Assembly (NCBI RefSeq): GCF_001767255.1
Contig: NZ_CP017639.1
Location: forward strand, 766,875-830,874
From: Corynebacterium sp. NML98-0116
GTDB taxonomy: Bacteria > Actinomycetota > Actinomycetes > Mycobacteriales > Mycobacteriaceae
Length of the DNA: 64,000 bases
Direction of reading: 5' to 3'
The position numbers and the translations under genes were made by a program. Under the pieces are notes generated by a model. That model searched no databases, was not told the DNA's origin, and worked only from the letters and a program-made list of their open reading frames with translations. Position 1 is the stretch's first letter; each line of letters starts with the position of its first letter. Shown here in pieces: positions 27,824-36,419 of the stretch.

Positions 27824-28567
27824 ATGGCTAAGCACCGTCGTCAGGCACACAGCACTGCACGTAACGTCGCGGTAGTGACCGCAGCAGCTGCAGGTGCCTC
27901 GCTGCTCTCGCCAATCTCTGCAGAGGCGGCTGAGGTTCGCGTCCCGAACTCGCCGGTAGCTGTTCAGGTCCCAGGTATTGAGAACGTGCCGGGCATCGCT
28001 GCGATTCCTGGCATCGAGGCTTGGATCCCATCCCTGGCAGGTCAGAAGTCCAATGCTGATGTCCCTACGGCAATTGCGCAGGTTCGAGCGGTTCCTGGCG
28101 TCAACAACGTACCTTCGTTTGGTGCATGGCTGGCAAACGTCGAGGCTCAGTTCAAGGCGCCAGTCGCGAAGGCATACTCCGCAAACGTTGCTGCGCCGGC
28201 AGTTGCTCCAGCGCCGCAGGTCTCCGCAGGTCAGCGCCTGGTCGATATTGCACGTACAAAGATTGGTGCTGCATACGTATACGGCGCTGCGGGCCCGAAC
28301 GTGTTCGACTGCTCCGGTTTCACCTCCTGGGTATATGCGCAGGCTGGTAAGTCCATCCCTCGTACCTCGCAGGCGCAGGCGGCTGCGGGTACTCCGGTTC
28401 CGCTTGATCAGCTTCAGCCTGGTGACATCGTGGCTTACTACGGTGGCGCTTCCCACGTTGGTATCTACACCGGCAACGGCACCATCATTGATGCACTGAA
28501 CACCAACGCACCGGTCGCTGAGCGTCCGCTGCACATGATGCCAGTGCACTCCGCTGTGCGCTTCTAA
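27824..28567 (+). CDS. Secreted NlpC/P60 peptidoglycan endopeptidase (short form)
   Basis: A 247-residue protein with a signal peptide (basic start, then VAVVTAAAAGASLLSPISAEA), a Pro, Val and Gly rich linker with repeated VPGI motifs at about 48-100, and a C-terminal NlpC/P60 domain. The catalytic Cys is in VFDCSGFTSWVYAQAG and the catalytic His in SHVGIYTG. The family cleaves the D-Glu-mDAP bond of stem peptides and is needed for daughter cell separation. It is the first gene behind the c-di-AMP riboswitch. Homologues occupy the same site after qcrB in other corynebacteria. Confidence 0.93.
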   Translation: MAKHRRQAHSTARNVAVVTAAAAGASLLSPISAEAAEVRVPNSPVAVQVPGIENVPGIAAIPGIEAWIPSLAGQKSNADVPTAIAQVRAVPGVNNVPSFGAWLANVEAQFKAPVAKAYSANVAAPAVAPAPQVSAGQRLVDIARTKIGAAYVYGAAGPNVFDCSGFTSWVYAQAGKSIPRTSQAQAAAGTPVPLDQLQPGDIVAYYGGASHVGIYTGNGTIIDALNTNAPVAERPLHMMPVHSAVRF

Positions 28568-28620
28568 GCACGGTATTTATCGGCCGATCCAAACGATTGT
28601 GGTGGGGGTCGGCAGAAGAA

Positions 28621-28634
28621 TTACAAGATTGTAA
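28621..28634. repeat. Short perfect inverted repeat
   Basis: TTACAA-GA-TTGTAA, a 14-bp palindromic site upstream of the second NlpC/P60 gene and directly abutting the larger hairpin. It could be an operator; no regulator is assigned. A second palindrome ATCGGCCGAT lies at 28579-28588. Confidence 0.5.
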
Positions 28635-28693
28635 CTTTAAGCCCCTCTCGCTATATTGGTGATAGTTTTTCTTGCCAGCGAAGGGGCTTTAAG
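28635..28693 (+). promoter_or_regulatory. Hairpin covering the ribosome site and start of the next gene
   Basis: Left arm CTTTAAGCCCCT-(c)-TCGC (28635-28651) can pair over 16 bp, with one bulged C, with right arm GCGAAGGGGCTTTAAG (28678-28693). The right arm contains the Shine-Dalgarno AAGGGG and the first base of the GTG start. The loop is about 26 nt and includes TATATT and TTTTT. As RNA this would hide the ribosome site; as DNA it may also end the upstream transcript. Confidence 0.7.
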
Positions 28694-29739
28694 TGGCTAA
28701 ACACTCTTTACATGCGCGTCATGTTGCAAATGGGCGTTCCTGGGGGAAGCGCGTGGCGCTGGGTGCATCGCTCTCTGTCGTTGTGGGCAGTAGCGTTGCT
28801 GCTCCGTCCGCAGTAGCGGATGATGTCGAGGAACTGATTCATCAGGTTGATGAGCTTTCGCATGAGGTCACCGCAAAGGTAGAAGAGCTCAAGGGCGTCG
28901 AGGATGATATTGCCGCGAAGTCGGAGGAACTTGAGCGCTTGCAGTCTGACGCGGCGGATGCGCGTACCCAAGTCCAAGCTGCGAAAATCGCTCGTGATGA
29001 TCTCCAAAGGGAAGTAGACCGCCTCGCTGCTTCCCGGTACCGCAACGTCCAGGCCGATGTGATCCTTACAACGCTGGACTCTGGTAGTCCCCAGACTGCT
29101 ATTGACCGTGCTGCGTACCTGGATTCGCTGTCCCGCAAGCAGCAAAGCGTGCTCCGCGAGTACGAAGGCGCTGCCCAGGACGCGGCAACGAAGGCGAATG
29201 CTGCAAACGTAGCCCTTGCGGAAGCGCAGTATCTCCGAAATGACCTTGATTCAAAGCGTTCGAAGCTCGAGCGTGAGCGCGAGGCGCTGCAGGGACAGAT
29301 TGAGGAGATTGAGGCGCGCGTCGATAATTTGTCGCCGGAAGCGCGTTCGTTGTGGGAGGGACGTCTGCACCCCGTTGATGCTGGCTCGTTGCCTCCGGTG
29401 GGGGATGGGGTTGTCGGTGCCGCGCTCGCGCAGGTTGGCAAGCCTTATGGCTGGGGCGCGACGGGGCCGTCGGCGTTCGACTGCTCTGGGCTCATGGTGT
29501 GGGCTTACGGGCAGAACGGTAAGGCGATCCCGCGTACCTCGCAGGCTCAGCTTGCTGGTGGCATGCCGGTGAGCATGGGGGATCTGCAGCCAGGTGACAT
29601 TGTCGGTTATTACCCGGGAGTGACGCACGTTGGCATGTATATCGGCGACGGCATGGTTGTGCATGCCTCTGACTACGGTATTCCGGTTCAGGTTGTCCCG
29701 TTGAATTCGATGCCGGTCCAGGGCGCTGTCCGTTACTAG
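28693..29739 (+). CDS. Secreted coiled-coil NlpC/P60 peptidoglycan endopeptidase (RipC-like)
   Basis: A 348-residue protein with a signal peptide (residues 1-42, cleavage near AVA-DD), a long antiparallel coiled coil (about 45-215), and a C-terminal NlpC/P60 domain with catalytic Cys in AFDCSGLMVWAYGQNG and His in THVGMYIG. The architecture is that of the RipA/RipC hydrolases, whose coiled coil is controlled by FtsEX in mycobacteria and corynebacteria; the link is inferred here. GTG start with AAGGGG 6 nt upstream, buried in a hairpin. It shares the PRTSQAQ and LQPGDIV motifs with the preceding gene, so the two domains are paralogous. Confidence 0.93.
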   Translation: MAKHSLHARHVANGRSWGKRVALGASLSVVVGSSVAAPSAVADDVEELIHQVDELSHEVTAKVEELKGVEDDIAAKSEELERLQSDAADARTQVQAAKIARDDLQREVDRLAASRYRNVQADVILTTLDSGSPQTAIDRAAYLDSLSRKQQSVLREYEGAAQDAATKANAANVALAEAQYLRNDLDSKRSKLEREREALQGQIEEIEARVDNLSPEARSLWEGRLHPVDAGSLPPVGDGVVGAALAQVGKPYGWGATGPSAFDCSGLMVWAYGQNGKAIPRTSQAQLAGGMPVSMGDLQPGDIVGYYPGVTHVGMYIGDGMVVHASDYGIPVQVVPLNSMPVQGAVRY

Positions 29740-29744
29740 GCACC

Positions 29745-30890
29745 ATGACTGTTTTATTGGTGACGAATGATTTCCCACCGACTGTCGGTGGGATTCAGTC
29801 GTACTTGCGGGATTATGTGCAGGAGGTCGTTCACCGTCGTGGGGCGCAGAGCATCATTGTGTTTGCCTCGATGCAGGATAAGGCGGCTGCTCTCGCATGG
29901 GATGCGGAACAGCCGTACACGATTATTCGTTGGCCTTTTCCGGTGATGTTGCCTACTCCTGCTGTCCGGAGGATGATGCAGCGAATTATCAGGGAACAGC
30001 ACGTCGATACGGTGTGGTTTGGTGCTGCAGCTCCTCTTGGAGTGATGGGGGGTGCTGCGAAGCGTGCGGGTGCTTCGCGGGTTGTGGCAACGACGCATGG
30101 CCATGAGGTCGGGTGGTCAATGTTTCGCGTTGGTCGTCGACTGCTGCGAACGATTGGCGGTAGTGCCGATGTAATCACGTACATTTCGGAGTACACACTG
30201 GGGCGATTCAAGGAAGCGTTTGGTCCGAATCCTCAGTTCGTTGCGCTTCCCTCAGGCGTATCGACGTCCCGCTACGCGCCCGCAACGCAGCAGGAGAAGT
30301 TGGAGACCAGAGCTTCGTTCCGAATCGGCGCGGAGTCTCCGCTGATTGTGTGTGCGTCGCGTCTGGTGAAACGCAAAGGGCAAGACCGGTTGATCCGCGT
30401 CCTGCCGCGAGTGCGCCAGCGGGTGCCGGGTGCACAGTTGGTGATTGTTGGGGAGGGGCCGTATGCCCGTCGGCTTCACGCGATGGCGGAGGGCGTCGAC
30501 GGTGTCAGGTTCACCGGGCGGGTCAGCGACGATGACCTGTGTCGAATCGTTGCGGCTGCAGACGTGTTCGCGATGCCGGTTCGTACCCGCGGCGGAGGCC
30601 TCGACGTTGAGGGTCTCGGGATTGTGTTTCTCGAGGCCCAGGCGTGTGAGGTGCCGGTGGTCGCTGGTGATTCGGGCGGTGCGCCGGAAACGGTGACGGA
30701 CCACAGCGGAGTGGTCGTCGATAAGAATGATGATGCACTTGTCGCGGCGTTGGTGCGTCTGCTGCGTGATCCCCTGCTGCGGGAATCGATGGGGGAGGCG
30801 GGTCGACGCCATGTGCAGCGGGAGTTTTCGTGGCAGGTGTTGGGGGAGCGGTGTGAGAAATTATTATTTTCTCAGGCTCTCGGCGACTAG
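29745..30890 (+). CDS. pimB: GDP-mannose-dependent phosphatidylinositol monomannoside mannosyltransferase
   Basis: GT4 glycosyltransferase that adds the second mannose to phosphatidylinositol monomannoside, an early step of PIM, LM and LAM synthesis at the inner face of the membrane. GT-B fold: N-terminal FPPTVGGIQSYLRDYV, then the C-terminal domain with ASRLVKRKGQDRLIR and the nucleotide-sugar motif EGLGIVFLEAQACEVPVV (E-x7-E). 381 residues, as in C. glutamicum PimB', and at the same locus beside glk. The ATG is 5 nt after the previous stop. Confidence 0.93.
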   Translation: MTVLLVTNDFPPTVGGIQSYLRDYVQEVVHRRGAQSIIVFASMQDKAAALAWDAEQPYTIIRWPFPVMLPTPAVRRMMQRIIREQHVDTVWFGAAAPLGVMGGAAKRAGASRVVATTHGHEVGWSMFRVGRRLLRTIGGSADVITYISEYTLGRFKEAFGPNPQFVALPSGVSTSRYAPATQQEKLETRASFRIGAESPLIVCASRLVKRKGQDRLIRVLPRVRQRVPGAQLVIVGEGPYARRLHAMAEGVDGVRFTGRVSDDDLCRIVAAADVFAMPVRTRGGGLDVEGLGIVFLEAQACEVPVVAGDSGGAPETVTDHSGVVVDKNDDALVAALVRLLRDPLLRESMGEAGRRHVQREFSWQVLGERCEKLLFSQALGD

Positions 30891-30901
30891 CATGGTCATG
30901 T

Positions 30902-31873
30902 ATGTCTACTGAATCCAAGCTGACTGTCGGTTTTGATATCGGCGGGACGAATACTCGCGCAGCAGTGGTTGATGACTCTGGGCGCATCGTTGCATCGATA
31001 TCTACTGGTACTCCGCAGACTGGTGATGAGCTTATCGACGTCATCGTCGATATGGTGCGGCAGCTGCAGCGGGAGTACGTGGTTGATGCTGTCGGCTTGG
31101 CTATCGCCGGTTTTCTTGACCCGGACTGCGAGATCGTGCGGTTCGCCCCGCATTTGCCGTGGCGCAACGACCAGCCGGTTCGGGCGCAGCTTGAGGAGGC
31201 TCTGGGGCTACCAGTCCGCCTTGAGCACGACGCGAACGCGGCAGCCTGGGGTGAATACCGATTTGGCGCAGCAAAGGATGCGGATATCTGGGTGTTCTTT
31301 GCCGTCGGTACCGGTATCGGCGCAACGCTGATGATTGATGGCAAGATTTACCGCGGATCGTTCGGCACTGCCCCCGAGTTCGGGCACTTGACTGTTGTGC
31401 CAGATGGTCGCGTGTGTTCCTGCGGTAAGCAGGGCTGCTTGGAGCGGTACGCCTCGGGCACGTCGTTGGTGGACTGTGCTTTGGAGGTCGCAGCGCACGG
31501 CGGTTTTAAGAAGTGCGGTTTGTACCGGAAAGTCGTCGATAAGCGGGCGACGGGCCATGACGTGATGGAGGCTGCACGCGAGGGCGATGAGCTTGGCGTG
31601 AAGGCGCTTGCGAGTTTTGCGGAGTGGCTGGGCCGTGGTTTGTCGATAGTGGCTGACGTTATGGATCCGGGCCTGGTGGTTCTTGGCGGTGGCGTGAGCG
31701 CCGACGCAGACCTCTTTATGGAAGATGCCAAGGATTCGTTGCGTCGTAACATGGTTGGCTCCGGGTACCGCCCTGTTCCGGAGATTCTATGCGCAGAGCT
31801 GGGCCCGCAGGCAGGTATGATCGGTGTCGCAGACTTGGCTCGTGAGGATCTAGCAGGGAGACACCGTGCATAA
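30902..31873 (+). CDS. glk: ROK-family glucokinase
   Basis: Phosphorylates glucose to glucose 6-phosphate. 323 residues; N-terminal phosphate loop DIGGTNTRAAVVDD, catalytic Asp in EHDANAAAWGE, second phosphate motif VGTGIGATLMIDG, and the ROK zinc site EFGHLTVVP with CSCGKQGCLE. Length and position match C. glutamicum Glk. The ATG at 30902 is 11 nt after pimB; the ribosome site is weak. It overlaps plsC by 8 nt. Confidence 0.93.
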   Translation: MSTESKLTVGFDIGGTNTRAAVVDDSGRIVASISTGTPQTGDELIDVIVDMVRQLQREYVVDAVGLAIAGFLDPDCEIVRFAPHLPWRNDQPVRAQLEEALGLPVRLEHDANAAAWGEYRFGAAKDADIWVFFAVGTGIGATLMIDGKIYRGSFGTAPEFGHLTVVPDGRVCSCGKQGCLERYASGTSLVDCALEVAAHGGFKKCGLYRKVVDKRATGHDVMEAAREGDELGVKALASFAEWLGRGLSIVADVMDPGLVVLGGGVSADADLFMEDAKDSLRRNMVGSGYRPVPEILCAELGPQAGMIGVADLAREDLAGRHRA

Positions 31874-32606
31874 CAAGTGGTATTCGGCGTTTAAAGCGTT
31901 GCTAGGTCCAGCGCTGCTCGTGTGGAACCGTCCCACGATTGAAGGCGCGGAGCATGTGCCGGACGAAGGTGGCGTCATTCTTGTCTCGAACCACCAAGCG
32001 GTGATGGATTCGTTCTATCTGCCGCTGATGCTGCGTCGGCAAATCACGTTTCCGGCGAAGAGCGAGTACTTTACACAACCTGGTTTGAGGGGCAGGTTCA
32101 AGCGGTTTTTCTTTACCGCTGTTGGTCAGATCCCTGTGCATCGCGGTGATTCGAATGCGGGCGCGAACCTGCAGCAGGCTGCGCGCGAGGTGATTGTTGA
32201 TCGCAACGACGTGTTCGGTATCTACCCGGAAGGCACGCGTTCACCGGATGGTCGCATCTACAAGGGGCGCACCGGTATGGCTCGTGTCGCGATGGACACG
32301 GGAGCGCCGGTGATCTTGGTGGCCATGATTGGCACCCGCGAGGCGAACCCGATCGGGTCGGTACTTCCGCGCCCGGCGAAGGTCCGCATCAAGCTCAGCG
32401 AACCTATTGACCCGCACGCTTGGGCGACGGAGCACGGATTTGATCCGCACTCGCGGGAGGTGATGCGTCCGTTTACGGACTTCGTGATGCACAAGATGTC
32501 TGCGTTGTCCGGGTACCCGTACGTGGATGTGTATGCTTCGGACGTCAAAAAGCATCTGGAAGAGACGGGGCGCTACCCTGAGGGCGCCGAGCCCGAAGAG
32601 GATTAA
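31866..32606 (+). CDS. plsC: 1-acyl-sn-glycerol-3-phosphate acyltransferase
   Basis: Acylates lysophosphatidic acid in membrane phospholipid synthesis. The catalytic HX4D motif is in SNHQAVMDSFYL and the glycerophosphate-binding motif in YPEGTRSPDGRIYKGRTG. 246 residues. The GTG start is preceded by GGGAG at 5 nt and overlaps the glk stop, suggesting coupling. Actinobacteria have several PlsC paralogues, so the exact acceptor is not certain. Confidence 0.92.
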   Translation: MHNKWYSAFKALLGPALLVWNRPTIEGAEHVPDEGGVILVSNHQAVMDSFYLPLMLRRQITFPAKSEYFTQPGLRGRFKRFFFTAVGQIPVHRGDSNAGANLQQAAREVIVDRNDVFGIYPEGTRSPDGRIYKGRTGMARVAMDTGAPVILVAMIGTREANPIGSVLPRPAKVRIKLSEPIDPHAWATEHGFDPHSREVMRPFTDFVMHKMSALSGYPYVDVYASDVKKHLEETGRYPEGAEPEED

Positions 32607-32619
32607 GTAAGGACGTTTG

Positions 32620-32796
32620 ATGGACCGGGACCTCGTTACTCGTATTGTGCTCGTGTGCTGCGCGGTGGGAGCGTATCTCGTCACGAGTGATCTTGAGATA
32701 GCCAGGAATGTGATTTCGCCGCTACTCGTACTGTTCGTTGCAGCGGTGATGTTTTGGCCACGCAAACCTGAGGGCCCGGAGGGTGAGGCGAACTAG
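32620..32796 (+). CDS. 58-residue membrane protein
   Basis: A small gene starting ATG GAC CGG and ending at TAG 32794-32796. The product has two short hydrophobic helices: TRIVLVCCAVGAYLV (about 7-21) and ISPLLVLFVAAVMFW (about 32-46), with a charged tail PRKPEGPEGEAN. TAAGGA stands 6 nt before the ATG, 13 nt after plsC, and its stop overlaps the GTG of the exoribonuclease (TAGTG). Spacing and ribosome site make it a real gene in this operon. Function unknown. Confidence 0.8.
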   Translation: MDRDLVTRIVLVCCAVGAYLVTSDLEIARNVISPLLVLFVAAVMFWPRKPEGPEGEAN

Positions 32797-33308
32797 TGCG
32801 TTACTTTTACGACACAGAGTTCATCGAAGACGGCTCGACCATTGAGCTAGTCTCCATCGGCATCGTCGCGGAGGACGGCCGTGAATACTACGCGGTGTCC
32901 AATGAGTTTGACGCCACGCGTGCGAACCAGTGGGTGCGCGACAATGTCTTGGATAAACTGCCCGGTGCGGGTCACCCCGCATGGAAGTCGCGGGAGCAGA
33001 TCCGCAGCGAGGTCTACGATTTCTTGACGACGCCCCGCTCTGCCCCGGAGCTTTGGGCATGGGTGGGGGCGTACGATCACGTTGTGCTGGCGCAGCTGTG
33101 GGGTGACATGACCGGGTTGCCGAAGAACCTTCCGCGCTTTACTCGTGAGCTGAAGCAGTACTGGGAAATGGCGGGGCGGCCGAGGCTGCCACAGGTGCCG
33201 CGCGGGAACCACGATGCATTGGTAGATGCGCGCCATAACTTGAAGAAGTACCGCGTATGCGCGGAGTATTTGCCGCTTGACCGGCTTGGCCGCGCGTCTA
33301 GATCGTGA
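32796..33308 (+). CDS. 3'-5' exoribonuclease, Rv2179c/AS type (DEDDh)
   Basis: A 170-residue nuclease related to M. tuberculosis Rv2179c, a 3' exoribonuclease founding its own family. Motif I is FYDTEFIEDGSTIELVSIG with Asp and Glu, a second acidic motif is in VGAYDHVVLAQLWGD, and the last, DEDDh-type, is HDALVDARHNLKK. GTG start overlaps the stop of the small membrane protein. Probably acts in RNA turnover; the substrate in vivo is unknown. Confidence 0.88.
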   Translation: MRYFYDTEFIEDGSTIELVSIGIVAEDGREYYAVSNEFDATRANQWVRDNVLDKLPGAGHPAWKSREQIRSEVYDFLTTPRSAPELWAWVGAYDHVVLAQLWGDMTGLPKNLPRFTRELKQYWEMAGRPRLPQVPRGNHDALVDARHNLKKYRVCAEYLPLDRLGRASRS

Positions 33309-33385
33309 GACGCGCGTTTCACACTTTGAGTCTGTGCAGGTATTCGCGCCGCAAAGTTGTGGTATTCGTCGCAGCTTCGTGCTAA

Positions 33386-34783
<1,398 letters not shown>

Positions 34784-34805
34784 GATTGCGCGCAGTGGTG
34801 GCGCC

Positions 34806-36008
34806 TTAGGGCATCGGTAGGAGGATCTGCGGAATCTCGCCGTACATGCCGGACCCGAGCCACCAGCCGCCCACCGCAACCAAGCCTGTGCAGATTGCGC
34901 TGAACACTAGGAAAACTGCCAGGCCGATTCCCGAGCGGTTGCTCACCGGCTTGCGAGGTCGCGCCGGGGAAAGCGGGGCTTGCGGTGGAGCCGGGGCTGG
35001 CACCTGTGGTGGTGGCGGCGCAGGTACCGGGGGCTGGACTGTCGGCGCATCTACACGAGTTCTTGGGGAATCATCTGTTGAATTCGGCCGGAGGCGAAAC
35101 TGCGTGGGGTGAGCTGCGGCACGATTCGCTGCGGAATGCCTTGGTGCTGGTACCGCGTAGGGTGGTAGCTCAAGCGCGTCCGCTACGTCGTTGAGCGCAG
35201 CGAGGAACTCCGATGCATCATGGAAGCGGTCGTGGGGGTCGGTCGCGGTGGCGGTGGCCACGAGTTCGTCGAAAAGCTTTGGTACGCCTCCGATCCGAGA
35301 GCTGGGCGCGGGCACCACATCATGTAGCCGTGCGAAGGCGTGCGCGATGGGGGTATCGCCGTTGAAGGGCTGCTGGCCGGTGAGTAGCTCAAAGAGCACG
35401 ATGCCCGCGGAATAGACGTCGGAGGCCTGCGTGATCGGTGAACCGTCCACTTGCTCGGGGGAGAGGTAGGCGACCGTACCTACGATCTGGTCGGTGGAAT
35501 GCGTGATGTCTGAGACTGCGCGCACAAGGCCGAAGTCCGCAAGCTTGACGCTGTGATCGCTGTTAATCAGGATATTGTCCGGTTTGATATCGCGGTGCAC
35601 CATTCCTTTTTGGTGCGCGACCGCGAGGCCAGTGAGCACAGCCCGCATTACCTCGGCGGCGGCGTGCGGTGGCATGGGACCGCGCTCGGCGAGCAGCTCA
35701 CGCAGTGTTCCACCGGTAATGAGCTCCATGATTAAAAATACTTGGTTCGTGGGTTCGCCTTGGGCAGCGAAGTCGTACACGTTGACCAGGTTGGGGTGGG
35801 AAAGCTGGGCCATCGCCCGAGCTTCTCGACGAAACCTCTCACGAAACACGCTGTCATGCACGTAGGACTCGTGCATCACCTTGGCGGCAACTTCACGGCC
35901 TAAACGCGTATCGACGCAGCGGTATACCGTCGCCATGCCACCGCGTGCGATGGGGCGATCGATGATGTACCGGTTGTCCAGCGTGTCTCCAACTGCGAGC
36001 TGTGCCAT
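34806..36008 (-). CDS. pknL: Serine/threonine protein kinase PknL
   Basis: A 400-residue Hanks-type kinase. Glycine loop ARGGMATVYR, catalytic Lys in AAKVM, HRDIKPDNILI catalytic loop, ADFGLVR metal motif, and SPEQ of the activation segment. A Pro-rich juxtamembrane linker (PPVPAPPPPQVPAP) leads to one membrane helix (IGLAVFLVFSAICTGLVAVG) and an outside tail of only about 20 residues. There are no PASTA repeats, as in M. tuberculosis PknL and unlike the larger form I recall for C. glutamicum. The ATG at 36008 is chosen because upstream residues are not kinase-like; GGAG is only 3 nt before. Divergent from its probable substrate, the Rv2175c-type gene. Confidence 0.92.
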   Translation of the reverse strand: MAQLAVGDTLDNRYIIDRPIARGGMATVYRCVDTRLGREVAAKVMHESYVHDSVFRERFRREARAMAQLSHPNLVNVYDFAAQGEPTNQVFLIMELITGGTLRELLAERGPMPPHAAAEVMRAVLTGLAVAHQKGMVHRDIKPDNILINSDHSVKLADFGLVRAVSDITHSTDQIVGTVAYLSPEQVDGSPITQASDVYSAGIVLFELLTGQQPFNGDTPIAHAFARLHDVVPAPSSRIGGVPKLFDELVATATATDPHDRFHDASEFLAALNDVADALELPPYAVPAPRHSAANRAAAHPTQFRLRPNSTDDSPRTRVDAPTVQPPVPAPPPPQVPAPAPPQAPLSPARPRKPVSNRSGIGLAVFLVFSAICTGLVAVGGWWLGSGMYGEIPQILLPMP

Positions 36009-36044
36009 GCGCTCCAGTATGGCCCAAACGTGCTCTCGACGCGT

Positions 36045-36057
36045 AAACTGTCGGTCG
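36045..36057 (+). promoter_or_regulatory. Leaderless promoter -10 element
   Basis: TAAACT at 36045-36050 stands 6 nt before the GTG start of the Rv2175c-type gene, which has no Shine-Dalgarno; this is the arrangement of leaderless transcripts common in actinobacteria. Confidence 0.5.
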
Positions 36058-36419
36058 TGAGTGCTCAACAGACTATTGATTCTTTGCTCGAACACGATGA
36101 ACTGCTGACCTTTCCCGAAGTTGCGGAAACACTCGGCGTTCCAGTCACAAAAATCCACGACTATGTTCACGCCGACAAGCTCCTCGTTTACCGCAAGGAC
36201 GGCGTGAATTACATTCCTGCGCTCCTGCTGGCGGACGGCGAAATGTCAAAGTTCATCAGCGGTGCAATCACCGTGCTTGCGGACGGCGGCTTTTCCCCCG
36301 AAGAGTCGCTCCAGTACCTATTCACCCCCGATGAATCACTGAGCGGCCGTCCAATCGACGCGCTGCACGGCCATGGTGCCCGCGAAGTTATTCGCCGAGC
36401 ACAGGCGATGGCGTTTTAG
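36057..36419 (+). CDS. Rv2175c-type DNA-binding protein
   Basis: A 120-residue protein with an N-terminal winged helix-turn-helix (LLTFPEVAETLGVPVTKIHDYVHADKLLVYRK, shown here only as a region at about 13-45) and a C-terminal helical domain (SPEESLQYLFTPDESL, ALHGHGAREVIRRAQ). Its M. tuberculosis counterpart Rv2175c binds DNA and is phosphorylated by PknL near its N-terminus; a Thr lies at about position 6 here. The GTG at 36057 is favoured because it sits 6 nt after TAAACT. Divergent from pknL by 48 nt, and its 3' end overlaps the convergent mptA by 32 nt. Confidence 0.88.
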   Translation: MSAQQTIDSLLEHDELLTFPEVAETLGVPVTKIHDYVHADKLLVYRKDGVNYIPALLLADGEMSKFISGAITVLADGGFSPEESLQYLFTPDESLSGRPIDALHGHGAREVIRRAQAMAF

